DNA of 25,484 nucleotides from DATEXQ01 sp036846005 (GCA_036846005.1 DAIUCV010000009.1:1-25484); one strand, 5' to 3'. Numbered from the stretch's first letter, positions 1-8,953 are shown. The notes: generated from the sequence alone by a model not told the origin. Numbers and translations: made by a program.

Positions 1-2424
1 AATTTTGGCCAAATTTACCAAAACAGAATAACAGGTTTGATAAAAATATAATTTATCTTCTCCATTTTCGGCCGAAGGACCGACTCTTTCCCTACTTCGG
101 CGAATATACCAATTGGAGAAATCATCCACAAATTCCTCAATATCCGTACTTGCTGTAAAGACATCATATGTTTCTAAAGATTTTGTAGTATTTAGAATCG
201 TTTCACTAAGTCTTACTAATATCCATTTATCTAAAATACTTGAATTTGGATTCTGATTTTTTAAATCATTTCCCGGTTTCCAACTATCAATGTTTGCATA
301 AGTAACGAAAAAATTATAAATATTCCATAATCGTAAATGAAATCTTCTTCTGGTCTCATCCGCAACTCTATATCCAAATAAAAGATTCTCCGCCGGATTT
401 TGTTTGACATACATCCAGCGCATTACATCAACACCAATCTTATCGGCTGCTTCATTAAATTCTATTGAATTACCCCAACTTTTATGCATTGGTCTACCAT
501 CTTCGGCCAGTAAAGTAGCAAAGCCCAAAACCTCTTTAAAAGGTTCTTTCCCTTCCAGTAAAGAACTCATAGCGATTAACGAATAAAACCAATTTTTAAA
601 TTGTCCTGGAAAACTTTCGGTAATAAAATCTGCAGGATACCACTTCTCCCATTCCTTTCTGTTATCCCAATATAAAGGTTTTCCTTTATTTTCCTGTGTG
701 ATTGTCGAAAACGATACAATTCCCGCATCAAGCCAGGGATTTCCTACATCAGGAATCCTTTCCATCAGTCCCTGACACTTGGGGCATTCTATTTTTACTT
801 CATCAATCCACGGTTTATGGGGTGTGTGACCAATAAATTTCTCCCAACCTGCAACTGCTTTATTTTTCAGATCATCCTTATTTTCCACTACAGTAAAATA
901 TCCGCATTTCTTACATTCCCAAATAGGAAGCGCCAAACCCCAATATCTTTTTTTGGATATCAGCCAATCGTGCATATTATTTAACCAATCCAGCTCTCTT
1001 TCCAATCCAAAACCGGGAATCCACTTTATCTTTTTGGCGACATCAATCATTTTTTCCCGGAGAGTTGATCCTTTATCGGCTGATGCCATTAATTTTCGAT
1101 CCATAGCTATATACCATTCATCTACTATTCTCCAGACCAATTCTGTGGAGCATCTCCAGCAAACCGGGTATCTATGTTTTACCGGAACAATTTTGAAAAG
1201 ATATTTTCCACCGTCATAATCTTTCAAATAATCAAGAATTATTTCAGGATGTTTCTTGGCATTTTGTCCCGAAAATCCATCCATTAAATCCATATAGTTT
1301 GCTTCCTCGTCGATTACTTCAATCAAAGGTAGTTTTAATTTCTTTCCCAACTGAAAATCTTCTTCTCCGGCAGAGGGTGCAATATGTACCAATCCTGTTC
1401 CTTCCTCTTCACTTATTTCCAAAATTCTTTTTTCTGCAGCAATTATCCGGTGCTGGTATCCTTTCAATGCTTTATTAACCCGAGGAATCTCATCAAAGGG
1501 GGATTCGTATTTTAAATCAAGCAATTCATTACCTTTAAGTTTTTTATCAATACTAAAACTTAATTTCTTGGCCACATTTTCTAATAGATAAAATATATTA
1601 TTATTTGCATCTTTTGCTGTTTTGACATAATTCTTATCCGCATCAACGGCTATTGCTACGTTGGCAGGAAGAGTCCAGGGAGTTGTTGTCCAAACCAATA
1701 AAAATTCATTCTTCTTACCGGCAAGAGGATATTTTACGTAAACCGAATCGTGGGTTACTTCACTGTAACTTTCGGTTAAAATTTCGTGCTGGGAAATTGC
1801 AGTACCGCACCTCGGACACCAGGGAACCGTATCGTGGCCTTTATAAATAAGGTTATTTTCGTGACATTTCGCCAGAAAATACCAAATCATATAATTATTT
1901 TCGTCACTTAAGGTGTAATAAGAATTATCCCAATCCATGAAATACCCCAAACGCTTAGACTGCAGAGTTTGGATATTTGCGTATTTTTGTGCTCTTTCTT
2001 TACATAAACTGATAAATTTGGCAATCGAGGCTTTTTTATCACCCGGTATGAGATTTTCTATATCTTTTTTGCTTTTTAAACCCAATTCCTTTTCGACTTC
2101 CACTTCAACCCATAGACCTTGACAGTCAAAACCATTTTGAAAACGTTCTCTAAACCCCTGCATGTTTTTATAGCGTTGAAAAACATCTTTATAAGTTCTC
2201 CCCCATGCATGGTGAATTCCCATGGGATTATTGGCTGTAATGGGGCCGTCCAGAAATGAAAAGATCTTTTTTGAAGATTTGTTCTTACCTAAATATTTTT
2301 GTACTATTCCTTTTTCGTCCCAATCCTCAAGTATCTTTTTCTCAAGAGTAGGAAAATCAACCTTGGTATCAACAGGTTCAAAAAAGGTTTTGTCTTTTAA
2401 ATTTCCCGAAGATTTTTTTGTCAT
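1..2424 (-). CDS. ileS: Isoleucyl-tRNA synthetase (partial, C-terminus cut by window edge)
   Basis: Charges tRNA-Ile with isoleucine in the cytoplasm; class I aminoacyl-tRNA synthetase. An open frame of 808 codons runs from the ATG at 2424 off the left edge. The Rossmann 'HIGH' region is GPITANNPMGIHHAWG (residues 60-75). The CP1 editing domain carries WTTTPWTLPAN (245-255) and later GTGLVHIAPSAGEEDF. The signature loop is PMHKS (645-649) where KMSKS is usual. Four CxxC knuckles (CPRC, CWRC, CKKC, CPKC) are present and could bind zinc. The tRNA anticodon-binding domain begins near the left edge and is incomplete. The gene follows ftsZ after 44 bases; ileS next to the division cluster is also known in Gram-positive bacteria. 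There is no Shine-Dalgarno site, but a TAAAAT hexamer lies 9 bases ahead of the ATG. Identity is certain by motif order; the two altered signature motifs suggest a distinct IleRS clade. Confidence 0.95.
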   Translation of the reverse strand, partial: MTKKSSGNLKDKTFFEPVDTKVDFPTLEKKILEDWDEKGIVQKYLGKNKSSKKIFSFLDGPITANNPMGIHHAWGRTYKDVFQRYKNMQGFRERFQNGFDCQGLWVEVEVEKELGLKSKKDIENLIPGDKKASIAKFISLCKERAQKYANIQTLQSKRLGYFMDWDNSYYTLSDENNYMIWYFLAKCHENNLIYKGHDTVPWCPRCGTAISQHEILTESYSEVTHDSVYVKYPLAGKKNEFLLVWTTTPWTLPANVAIAVDADKNYVKTAKDANNNIFYLLENVAKKLSFSIDKKLKGNELLDLKYESPFDEIPRVNKALKGYQHRIIAAEKRILEISEEEGTGLVHIAPSAGEEDFQLGKKLKLPLIEVIDEEANYMDLMDGFSGQNAKKHPEIILDYLKDYDGGKYLFKIVPVKHRYPVCWRCSTELVWRIVDEWYIAMDRKLMASADKGSTLREKMIDVAKKIKWIPGFGLERELDWLNNMHDWLISKKRYWGLALPIWECKKCGYFTVVENKDDLKNKAVAGWEKFIGHTPHKPWIDEVKIECPKCQGLMERIPDVGNPWLDAGIVSFSTITQENKGKPLYWDNRKEWEKWYPADFITESFPGQFKNWFYSLIAMSSLLEGKEPFKEVLGFATLLAEDGRPMHKSWGNSIEFNEAADKIGVDVMRWMYVKQNPAENLLFGYRVADETRRRFHLRLWNIYNFFVTYANIDSWKPGNDLKNQNPNSSILDKWILVRLSETILNTTKSLETYDVFTASTDIEEFVDDFSNWYIRRSRERVGPSAENGEDKLYFYQTCYSVLVNLAKI

Positions 2425-2468
2425 GCTGAAGCAATTTTACATCTCATCATGCAAGATTTCTAGAAGAA

Positions 2469-3641
2469 CTACTGAATTTTCCTCAAAAAAGCCGGAATTT
2501 CAAATTTTTCCCCAAAAACATCCCCTTCCTCATCGGGAATTTCTGTTTGTGGTGGTTCTTCCTCGTCGCGCTTCTCAAATTTCTTTCCCTCGTCATCTTC
2601 TTCATCCTTGGAAATACCCTGGCTGATTATACCCTGGAATTGAGGTGTGTTTTTTTGTTGTGAAATCTGGGCTATTCTTGCTCTGGTTTCATCAAATCCT
2701 GTTGCAATGACCGTTATTCTTACCTGGTCCGCCAAATCATCTCTGACAATTGCTCCAAATATTATATTTGCATCTGTATCTGCAGAGGAAGAAATAATTT
2801 TTGCCGCTTCGTCAACTTCAAACATGGTCAAATCACTTCCTCCTGCAATATTAAAGAGAACTCCTCTTGCCCCTTCTATTGATAGATCAAGTAAAGGAGA
2901 AGAAATTGCGGCTCTCGCTGCCATCTGGGCTCTGTTTTCCCCAACACCAGTTCCAATACCCAGAAGTGCGGTTCCCGATCCTTTCATAATGGTTTTAACA
3001 TCGGCAAAATCTACGTTAATAAGACCCGGCGTGGTAATGATTTCAGAAATTCCCCCAACAGCCTGCGCCAATACGGAATCAGCAAGATAAAAAGCCTCGA
3101 CCAAAGTCATTTTTTTGTCAATGACATCCATCAATCTTTGATTGGGAATTACAATCAAAGTGTCTACTTCTTCCTTTAACTTTTCGATTCCTTCATCGGC
3201 AATTACCGACCTTCTGGTTCCTTCAAAAGCAAAAGGCTTGGTGACAATAGCCACGGTTAAAGCACCCGTTGATTTGGCCAGTTTAGCAACTACAGGAGAA
3301 GCACCCGTTCCTGTTCCTCCGCCCATCCCGGCCGTAATAAACACCATATCTGAGTCAACCATCAACTCTTTTAATTTTTCAACCGATTCCTCAGCCGCTT
3401 GTTTACCTATTTCGGGATTTCCTCCTACACCCAATCCTTTAGTCAACTTTTCCCCAATTTGTATCTTTGTAGTCGCCTTATTTTGCAGAAGAACCTGGGC
3501 GTCGGTATTCAATGCAATAAATTCGACACCATTTACTGCATTCTTTTCTACCATTGAAGAGACTGCGTTTCCACCACCACCACCCACACCTATTACTTTA
3601 ATTTTTGCAATTCTTGCTGAGTCTGGTTTAACCAATGCCAT
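2469..3641 (-). CDS. ftsZ: Cell division protein FtsZ
   Basis: Tubulin-like GTPase that polymerises into the Z ring at mid-cell and recruits the divisome. The 390 residues are of usual length. Seen directly: the N-terminal nucleotide-binding VIGVGGGGGNAV (16-27), the tubulin signature GGGTGTG (107-113), and the T7 synergy loop NVDFADV (209-215), whose Asp residues hydrolyse GTP of the neighbouring subunit. After about residue 335 comes a short, strongly acidic and charged linker. The protein ends in the conserved tail IPAFLRK, the usual docking site for FtsA. The ATG at 3641 is preceded by AAAAGGA about 10 bases away, one of the few clear ribosome-binding sites in the window. It lies 58 bases after ftsA, with a possible promoter in that gap, and is the last division gene before ileS. 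Confidence 0.98.
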   Translation of the reverse strand: MALVKPDSARIAKIKVIGVGGGGGNAVSSMVEKNAVNGVEFIALNTDAQVLLQNKATTKIQIGEKLTKGLGVGGNPEIGKQAAEESVEKLKELMVDSDMVFITAGMGGGTGTGASPVVAKLAKSTGALTVAIVTKPFAFEGTRRSVIADEGIEKLKEEVDTLIVIPNQRLMDVIDKKMTLVEAFYLADSVLAQAVGGISEIITTPGLINVDFADVKTIMKGSGTALLGIGTGVGENRAQMAARAAISSPLLDLSIEGARGVLFNIAGGSDLTMFEVDEAAKIISSSADTDANIIFGAIVRDDLADQVRITVIATGFDETRARIAQISQQKNTPQFQGIISQGISKDEEDDEGKKFEKRDEEEPPQTEIPDEEGDVFGEKFEIPAFLRKIQ

Positions 3642-3651
3642 AAATATTGTT

Positions 3652-3693
3652 TCCTTTTGGGCAGATTTTAACTTAGTATCTTTATAAACGCAA
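3652..3693 (-). promoter_or_regulatory. Candidate ftsZ promoter and ribosome-binding site
   Basis: The ftsA-ftsZ gap contains TTGCGT (3688-3693), 17 bases, then TAAAAT (3665-3670): a 3/6 match to the -35 consensus and 5/6 to the -10. Downstream is AAAAGGA (about 3652-3658), a plausible Shine-Dalgarno site. An extra promoter would let ftsZ be made in excess over upstream genes, as in many bacteria. AT-rich sequence makes such matches easy to find, so this is tentative. Confidence 0.35.
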
Positions 3694-3699
3694 ATTTAT

Positions 3700-4962
3700 T
3701 TAGGGCAGAAGATCTTTGATTGCTTCTATAATTTTACCTGCTATACCTTTACCCGGTATTTTTATTCTTTTGGCAAAGGATGTATTTGATTCCTGGGGTT
3801 CTTCCCTAGCTCCGTATAGAATTAATCCCACGGGAACAGCATACAATGGATTTTCTATATCATCAATTAAACCCCCAACTCCCTTAGGAATTCCTATTCT
3901 TACGGGAAGAGAAAGAGTTCGTTTGGCACTCTCTATTATTCCCACGGTTTCAGCCCCTCCTCCGGTTACTACCACACCCGAAGGAATTCTGGTTGTTAAT
4001 CCAACTTTATCGAGTTCAAGTCTTACCATCGAAAATATTTCGTTGAGTCTGGGCCTGATTATTCCTTCAATTAGTGTCTTTTTGGATACTTTTTTAACTT
4101 CGGATATACCGTCTTTCGAAAGATCCAAATTATCATCCTCTTCCTTTTGTTTTTTAACATCCTTTGAAAGTGATATCTTTATCTTTTCCGCGCTTTCCAA
4201 AGATACCCTTAAACCGATCGCCAAATCATTTGTGACGTTTCTAGCTCCAATCGGAATTACCCCAGAATATGCTATCGCTCCGTCGGAAAACGCGGTAATC
4301 GAAGTGGTTCCACCGCCGATATCTACAACCACACACCCCAGTTCTTTTTCTGTCGATGTTAAAACTGCCTCAGAGGCGGCAATTCCGTTGAAAACTAAAT
4401 CTTCAATATTAATTCCTACTTCGTTTATTGCCTTTTTTATATTTTTAACTGATGAACTGGAAGCGGTAACTATATGTGTATCTACTTCAAGTCTTACCCC
4501 ACTCATACCCACTGGGTCCTTGACTCCGTTTTCTCCGTCTACTGTAAATTCTCTTGGTATGACATGAATAAGTTCTCTTGATGATGGTAAAGATACTGCC
4601 GATGCCGCTTCAATCACCCTATCCACGTCGTTGACCGTAATCTCTCCGTCTGGGGTGGAAACAGCAACCACGCCGTGCGAATTTTGGGAAACAATACTTG
4701 CTCCTCCCAAGGAAAGATATGCACTATCCAAATTATAACCGGCCATTCGTTCTGCAGCTTCAACGCTTGCAATTGTAGCCTCAACCGCTTCTTCAATGTT
4801 TACTATTTGCCCCTTCTTTATTCCCACCGATTCAACCGAAGATACCCCAACAATATTTACCATATGTTGAAATGTGTTTGCGTCAGTTTGTACTTGGGCT
4901 ATTAAAGTACATATTTTACTCGAACCCAATTCTATTGAGGCGATTATTCTATTTTTTGCCAT
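3700..4962 (-). CDS. ftsA: Cell division protein FtsA
   Basis: Actin-like ATPase that tethers FtsZ filaments to the inner face of the membrane. The 420 residues have the FtsA layout: phosphate-1 loop IELGSSKI (10-17), the SHS2 (1C) subdomain that replaces an actin subdomain (about 85-165), phosphate-2 VVDIGGGTTS (212-221), and the adenosine-binding VVVTGGGAE near 340. The last 15 residues, GIAGKIIEAIKDLLP, form an amphipathic helix of the type that inserts into the membrane. A Lys/Asp/Glu-rich stretch near 268-293 looks like a surface insertion. It lies 11 bases after ftsQ and upstream of ftsZ, the classical ftsQ-ftsA-ftsZ order. The start is ATG; no Shine-Dalgarno site is evident. Confidence 0.97.
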   Translation of the reverse strand: MAKNRIIASIELGSSKICTLIAQVQTDANTFQHMVNIVGVSSVESVGIKKGQIVNIEEAVEATIASVEAAERMAGYNLDSAYLSLGGASIVSQNSHGVVAVSTPDGEITVNDVDRVIEAASAVSLPSSRELIHVIPREFTVDGENGVKDPVGMSGVRLEVDTHIVTASSSSVKNIKKAINEVGINIEDLVFNGIAASEAVLTSTEKELGCVVVDIGGGTTSITAFSDGAIAYSGVIPIGARNVTNDLAIGLRVSLESAEKIKISLSKDVKKQKEEDDNLDLSKDGISEVKKVSKKTLIEGIIRPRLNEIFSMVRLELDKVGLTTRIPSGVVVTGGGAETVGIIESAKRTLSLPVRIGIPKGVGGLIDDIENPLYAVPVGLILYGAREEPQESNTSFAKRIKIPGKGIAGKIIEAIKDLLP

Positions 4963-4973
4963 AATTTATGAAA

Positions 4974-5666
4974 TCACTTTATTATCGGATTTTTATAGCG
5001 TAAATCAATAGTGATTTGATTTAGCGCTTTCTCAATTCTAAAATTTTCGCTGCCACTATTCAACTGCTCAAAAAGCATTCGAAAGGCTCCGACCAATACT
5101 TTATTGTCTCCTTCCAAGGGAAAGATCGCCTTTGGGCCATTCTCTATTTCAATTTGTAAACTATCCCCTGCGATCTTACTAAGGCGTATTTTGTATAAAG
5201 AAAATATATCAGAAACAATGCGTAAAGCAAAAAGATCTTTTTCACCGAGTTTACTATTTACATCAATGTTTGTGTCAATTTCCATAGTTGGCAGATTGGA
5301 ATTTGTAACTTTGGAAATGACAAAACCATCCTTTAAAACTAAGAAAGTTAATCCTTCTTTGGTCTTAACAGCATAGAAAGGCTTTTTTATAATTACATAA
5401 ACCTCAATCTTATTTGGTAATTTAAAAGAGGTTATGTAACTTTCAACAATCAAGCTTTTTTTAAAATTAGAAGCAATCTCTTTTTTAGAGTCAGATAAAC
5501 TTCTATTATTAGCTGAATTAAGTAAGGTAGTTATTTCATTTGGACAGGTACCATACTGACTCTTACAGATAATTTCCCTGATATTTATAAGTCTCGGTAA
5601 GATGAATATTGGAAAAACCAGAAGAATAACAATAAAAAGGAAAAGAAATATGTATTTAATTTTCAC
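4974..5666 (-). CDS. ftsQ: FtsQ/DivIB-like cell division protein
   Basis: A bitopic membrane protein expected to form the FtsQLB-type regulatory subcomplex of the divisome, linking FtsA/FtsZ inside to FtsW and the septal PBP outside. It has 230 residues: a very short cytoplasmic end, one membrane helix (about 4-23), then an extracytoplasmic domain that starts with a POTRA-like segment holding Cys34 and Cys41, followed by a beta-rich region. Sequence is weakly conserved; the name rests on size, topology and position between murG and ftsA. The start is GTG at 5666, and its first base is the last base of the murG stop (TAGTG), which suggests translational coupling. I see no other family that fits better. 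Confidence 0.82.
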   Translation of the reverse strand: MKIKYIFLFLFIVILLVFPIFILPRLINIREIICKSQYGTCPNEITTLLNSANNRSLSDSKKEIASNFKKSLIVESYITSFKLPNKIEVYVIIKKPFYAVKTKEGLTFLVLKDGFVISKVTNSNLPTMEIDTNIDVNSKLGEKDLFALRIVSDIFSLYKIRLSKIAGDSLQIEIENGPKAIFPLEGDNKVLVGAFRMLFEQLNSGSENFRIEKALNQITIDLRYKNPIIK

Positions 5667-6778
5667 TATTTTTTAATTTCCTCCTCAACCAGTTTTAGTA
5701 ATTTCTCTGCAGCATCCTTATCAGGACTTTCGGCACTATTCGCATTTTTAACCATTTCCTGCCAATTGATAAATGCGTGTTTAATTTCTTCATTAAGTTT
5801 ATCGGGTGTTAAATTTCTTTGGTTAAGAACTTTGGCAAATCCTAATTTCGCAGCATACTCGGCATTCTTGGTTTGTTCATCCATAAAAGTTATAGGTAAG
5901 GGGATAAATATTGTAGGTCTTTTAGAAAAAATAACTTCTGAAACAATATTTGCACCAGCTCTACTTACAATCAAATCCGATCTATCAATAAATTTGTACC
6001 ATTCACTGGGAAAAATAAAATCGTAAATTTCATACCTGGATGTTAATTTTGAAGGTAAATGTAATTTAATATTCTTAAATTTTTTATAATCTAAAGTTCC
6101 GGTCTGATGAATTACGGCATATTTTTCCAAAAGTTTTGCAAGTATGCCTTCTACTAAAACATTTATCATCTGCGAACCCCTTGAACCGCCAATAATAAAT
6201 ACTGTGGGAATATTACTTAATGTATATTTCGATTTAACTTGTTTCACCTCATCGGAGATTGGATTACCAATAACAAGTGATTTTTTAGAGGGAAAATACT
6301 TCATGCTTTCTACTCTTGCCAAGGCAATCTTTTTTGCAAAAAACGCTGAATATTTATTTGCTCTGCCAAAGACAATGGTTTGTTCATGAATAACAACGGG
6401 AATACGCAAAAACCATCCCATTACTACAACCGGAAATGAAGCGTATCCTCCGAAAGACAAAATTACTTTAGGTTTGATTCTATTCAATAATAACAATGCA
6501 TGAATAAATCCAAGCGGAATCTTTAATATTGAGGGTATAGTCCAAATTGTAAACCTTCTTTGAATTCTTCCTGTTATTATTGGGTAATAATTTACCCCAA
6601 TCGAGGGAAATACATTATACTCAAATGTTGTTAATTTAGCCCCTTCTACGGCATATTTAACACCTATCCAGTGAATATTAAATTCTGGCTTATGCTTTTT
6701 GATTTCCTGAATTAGAGCATAGGCTGTTGCTCCTGCATGACCCCCAGTTAGTACGATGTTAACCTGTTTTTGATTCAT
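5666..6778 (-). CDS. murG: MurG, lipid II-forming N-acetylglucosaminyltransferase
   Basis: Transfers GlcNAc from UDP-GlcNAc to lipid I on the inner membrane face, giving lipid II (GT28, GT-B fold). The 370 residues match the family. Seen: N-terminal glycine loop TGGHAGATA (11-19), ILSFGGYASFP (106-116), HEQT (131-134), GGSRGSQ (197-203), SRAGANIVSE (272-281) and the late DEQTKNA (300-306). The residues differ from the usual GGTGGHxxP, HEQN and DxHQxxNA forms, while the order and spacing are normal. It overlaps ftsW by 20 bases, and its TAG stop shares a base with the ftsQ GTG start. Position between ftsW and ftsQ supports the call. Confidence 0.95.
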   Translation of the reverse strand: MNQKQVNIVLTGGHAGATAYALIQEIKKHKPEFNIHWIGVKYAVEGAKLTTFEYNVFPSIGVNYYPIITGRIQRRFTIWTIPSILKIPLGFIHALLLLNRIKPKVILSFGGYASFPVVVMGWFLRIPVVIHEQTIVFGRANKYSAFFAKKIALARVESMKYFPSKKSLVIGNPISDEVKQVKSKYTLSNIPTVFIIGGSRGSQMINVLVEGILAKLLEKYAVIHQTGTLDYKKFKNIKLHLPSKLTSRYEIYDFIFPSEWYKFIDRSDLIVSRAGANIVSEVIFSKRPTIFIPLPITFMDEQTKNAEYAAKLGFAKVLNQRNLTPDKLNEEIKHAFINWQEMVKNANSAESPDKDAAEKLLKLVEEEIKK

Positions 6779-7859
6779 ATTTAGAAATATTTAAAAGTAT
6801 ACCAGTTGCAATTAAAATCATAGTCAGGGATGATCCTCCGTAGGAAAAGAAAGGAAGAGGTACTCCAGTCAAAGGTACTACGGATAACATAGAACCAATA
6901 TTCAAAAATATTTGTGCTCCTATCCAGGTAGTTAATCCCAAGGAGAATATCTGTGAAAATTTATCGGGAGCATTTAGACAAATTCTTAAACACTTAAAAA
7001 TAAAGAGGGCAAAAAGAATCAACAAAATAAAAGAACCGACGAATCCCAATTCTTCAGCGATCACGGCAAAAATCGAGTCTGTTGCCGCTTCGGGTAAAAA
7101 AAGGTATTTCTGTCTTGAAGCACCTAAACCTACACCCCAAAAACCTCCCAAACCTAATGAAAAAAGAATTTGTCTAATATGATAGGACCTTCCCAGAGGG
7201 TCTTTGCTTTGTTCAATAAAAGTCATTAATCTCTCTCTTCTGTAATCCGAGGTTAGTATTAATACTACTGTAGCAACCAATCCGGTTAAAAGTGACGCAA
7301 TAAAATGGAAAAAGTTAAATCCCGTGGCAAATATTTGTGTCATTCCTATCGCTACAATTACCAGTGTTGTTCCCAAATCTGGTTGGAGCATAACTAAAAA
7401 AGCCGCTACAACAAGAGGTATTAAGAATGAAATTATTCCCTTACCTTTTGAGACTAATTTGGCAAAATACAATGCTATTGCAAATTTTAAAATCTCCGCT
7501 GGCTGTACTGAAAAATACCCCAAGTTCAGCCATCTTCTTGCTCCCAAAGCCTTACTTCCCAATCCGGGTATCACAACCAAAATAAGTAAAATTATTCCTC
7601 CGATGAAAATGGGTAATGCCACCTTTTCCCAAAATAGATAGTGAATTTTGGAAAATATCACAAGCAGTACAATTCCAATCCCCGCCCATACCAATTGTTG
7701 CTTAACGAAAAAAAATTTGTCATTAAACGCACTCATCGCCTGAGGAGCCGAAGCATCGGCAACGGCAATCAACCCCAATACCGTTAAAATTAGAGTTAGT
7801 GTCAAAAGGCTTTTATCTATAACCTTTTTTTGCTTTCCTAAACGTAATTTTCTTTTCAT
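6759..7859 (-). CDS. ftsW: FtsW, septal SEDS peptidoglycan glycosyltransferase
   Basis: Polytopic SEDS protein that polymerises lipid II into glycan strands at the septum with its partner transpeptidase. The 366 residues contain about ten hydrophobic helices. Conserved loops are visible: GARRWLNLGYFSVQPAEILK (106-125), MLQPDLGTTL (157-166), YHIRQ (226-230), and the large extracellular-loop motif LPEAATDSIFAVIAEE (255-270), in which Asp261 is at the catalytic position of RodA/FtsW. The end GVPLPFFSYGGSS is also typical. RodA is the alternative name; the setting between mraY and murG, with a PBP two genes upstream, favours FtsW. Its ATG lies 21 bases after mraY and no Shine-Dalgarno site is seen. 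Confidence 0.94.
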   Translation of the reverse strand: MKRKLRLGKQKKVIDKSLLTLTLILTVLGLIAVADASAPQAMSAFNDKFFFVKQQLVWAGIGIVLLVIFSKIHYLFWEKVALPIFIGGIILLILVVIPGLGSKALGARRWLNLGYFSVQPAEILKFAIALYFAKLVSKGKGIISFLIPLVVAAFLVMLQPDLGTTLVIVAIGMTQIFATGFNFFHFIASLLTGLVATVVLILTSDYRRERLMTFIEQSKDPLGRSYHIRQILFSLGLGGFWGVGLGASRQKYLFLPEAATDSIFAVIAEELGFVGSFILLILFALFIFKCLRICLNAPDKFSQIFSLGLTTWIGAQIFLNIGSMLSVVPLTGVPLPFFSYGGSSLTMILIATGILLNISKYESKTG

Positions 7860-7880
7860 TTGAAGAATAAAAACAATCTG

Positions 7881-8942
7881 TTAAATCGTTGCCAACCATA
7901 GACCGAAAATTGCCAACATAATTTGTGCAAGCCACGCCCTGGTCACAATTTTAGGCTCTTCCCAACCAGCCGCCAAAAAGGAATTGTGAAGCGGAGCCAA
8001 TGGTAAGATGGGTCTTTTTAATACTTTCCAGCCGAATATTTGAATAGCTGAGGTAACTAACTCCAAGATAAATATTGCGCCAATCACCAACAAAGCAAAC
8101 AAGGAACCCGTCAAAAGTCCGATAACTGCAATGGTTGCCCCAAAAGACAAAGCGCCCGCATCTCCCAAGAAAATTCTGGCCGGCCAAACGTTGAAATATA
8201 AGAAAGCAATTATTGCACCCAACCAAATAGCTATAAAAACAGAAAGTGGAGTATCCAAAATATTAGCCGCAATTACAATAAACGCAATTAAAAATATCAT
8301 TAAAAGACCTGTTGCCAGACCGTCCAAACCGTCGGTAATGTTATAGGCATTAGTAAACGCCACTATGATGAATGTTGCTAAGGGAACGTATAAAAACTTT
8401 AAACTTATTATCTTGTCAAAAAAAGGAACATGGATAAACTGAATTCCCAACTTTTTATAAATAAGGTAACTTATGGCAAATGCCAAAACGAATTGCAGGA
8501 GAAATTTCTGTTTTCTGGTTAATCCGAAAGACAAACCCAAAAGTCTTTGGCCGGGTTTTCCCTTACCAAATATTTTTACTAAATCATCGGTCAAACCCAG
8601 TAAGCCAAAGCCTACAAAAGTTATAAGAATAATTGTCATCTCGGTTTGAAAATGAAACGCACTTCGGATTAAAACTCCCATATGGGATGCAAAAGGAAAG
8701 ACTAAAACAAATATCAAGGAAACTATGACAACTATCAGAATTCCACCTCCAATTGGAGTACCTGCCTTAATATCGTGTAATTTATCAAAAAGAGGTACCT
8801 TACCTTTTTTTGGAGCCTCTTTTTGTCTGGTTAACTTTAATTTATATAGAATATTAATAAAAGGAACAATCAGAAGGCTTGTTATGGAAAAAGAAAATAT
8901 CACCAGACCTAGAGCCAGGGGTAATGCATTAGTCAAATTCAT
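7881..8942 (-). CDS. mraY: MraY, phospho-N-acetylmuramoyl-pentapeptide transferase
   Basis: Membrane enzyme that joins phospho-MurNAc-pentapeptide from UDP to undecaprenyl phosphate, giving lipid I. With the ATG at 8942 it has 353 residues and about ten membrane helices. Catalytic signatures are present: TDDLVK (118-123) with the Asp pair, NAYNITDGLDGLATG (198-212) and FLGDAG (258-263). The cytoplasmic histidine motif, normally PxHHHFE, reads PLHNSFL (317-323). A TTG two codons upstream (8948) could extend the frame, but the ATG fits better and no ribosome-binding site favours either. It follows the PBP gene after about 65 bases, a gap that holds a candidate promoter. WecA-type transferases are the alternative; synteny and overall motifs favour MraY. 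Confidence 0.93.
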   Translation of the reverse strand: MNLTNALPLALGLVIFSFSITSLLIVPFINILYKLKLTRQKEAPKKGKVPLFDKLHDIKAGTPIGGGILIVVIVSLIFVLVFPFASHMGVLIRSAFHFQTEMTIILITFVGFGLLGLTDDLVKIFGKGKPGQRLLGLSFGLTRKQKFLLQFVLAFAISYLIYKKLGIQFIHVPFFDKIISLKFLYVPLATFIIVAFTNAYNITDGLDGLATGLLMIFLIAFIVIAANILDTPLSVFIAIWLGAIIAFLYFNVWPARIFLGDAGALSFGATIAVIGLLTGSLFALLVIGAIFILELVTSAIQIFGWKVLKRPILPLAPLHNSFLAAGWEEPKIVTRAWLAQIMLAIFGLWLATI

Positions 8943-8953
8943 GTTCAAATTAA

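Noticed and set aside
2647..4567. Long plus-strand open frames opposite ftsZ and ftsA (up to 283 codons)
   Set aside because: They mirror strongly conserved minus-strand genes, are Ser/Pro/Ile-rich as expected from antisense translation, and have no family motifs or start signals.
4614..4796. Minus-strand 60-codon frame within ftsA in another frame
   Set aside because: It lies wholly inside a conserved ftsA segment and its translation shows no coherent pattern.
8943..8948. TTG start two codons upstream for mraY
   Set aside because: No ribosome-binding site supports it and the ATG at 8942 is close to the candidate promoter; kept only as an alternative.
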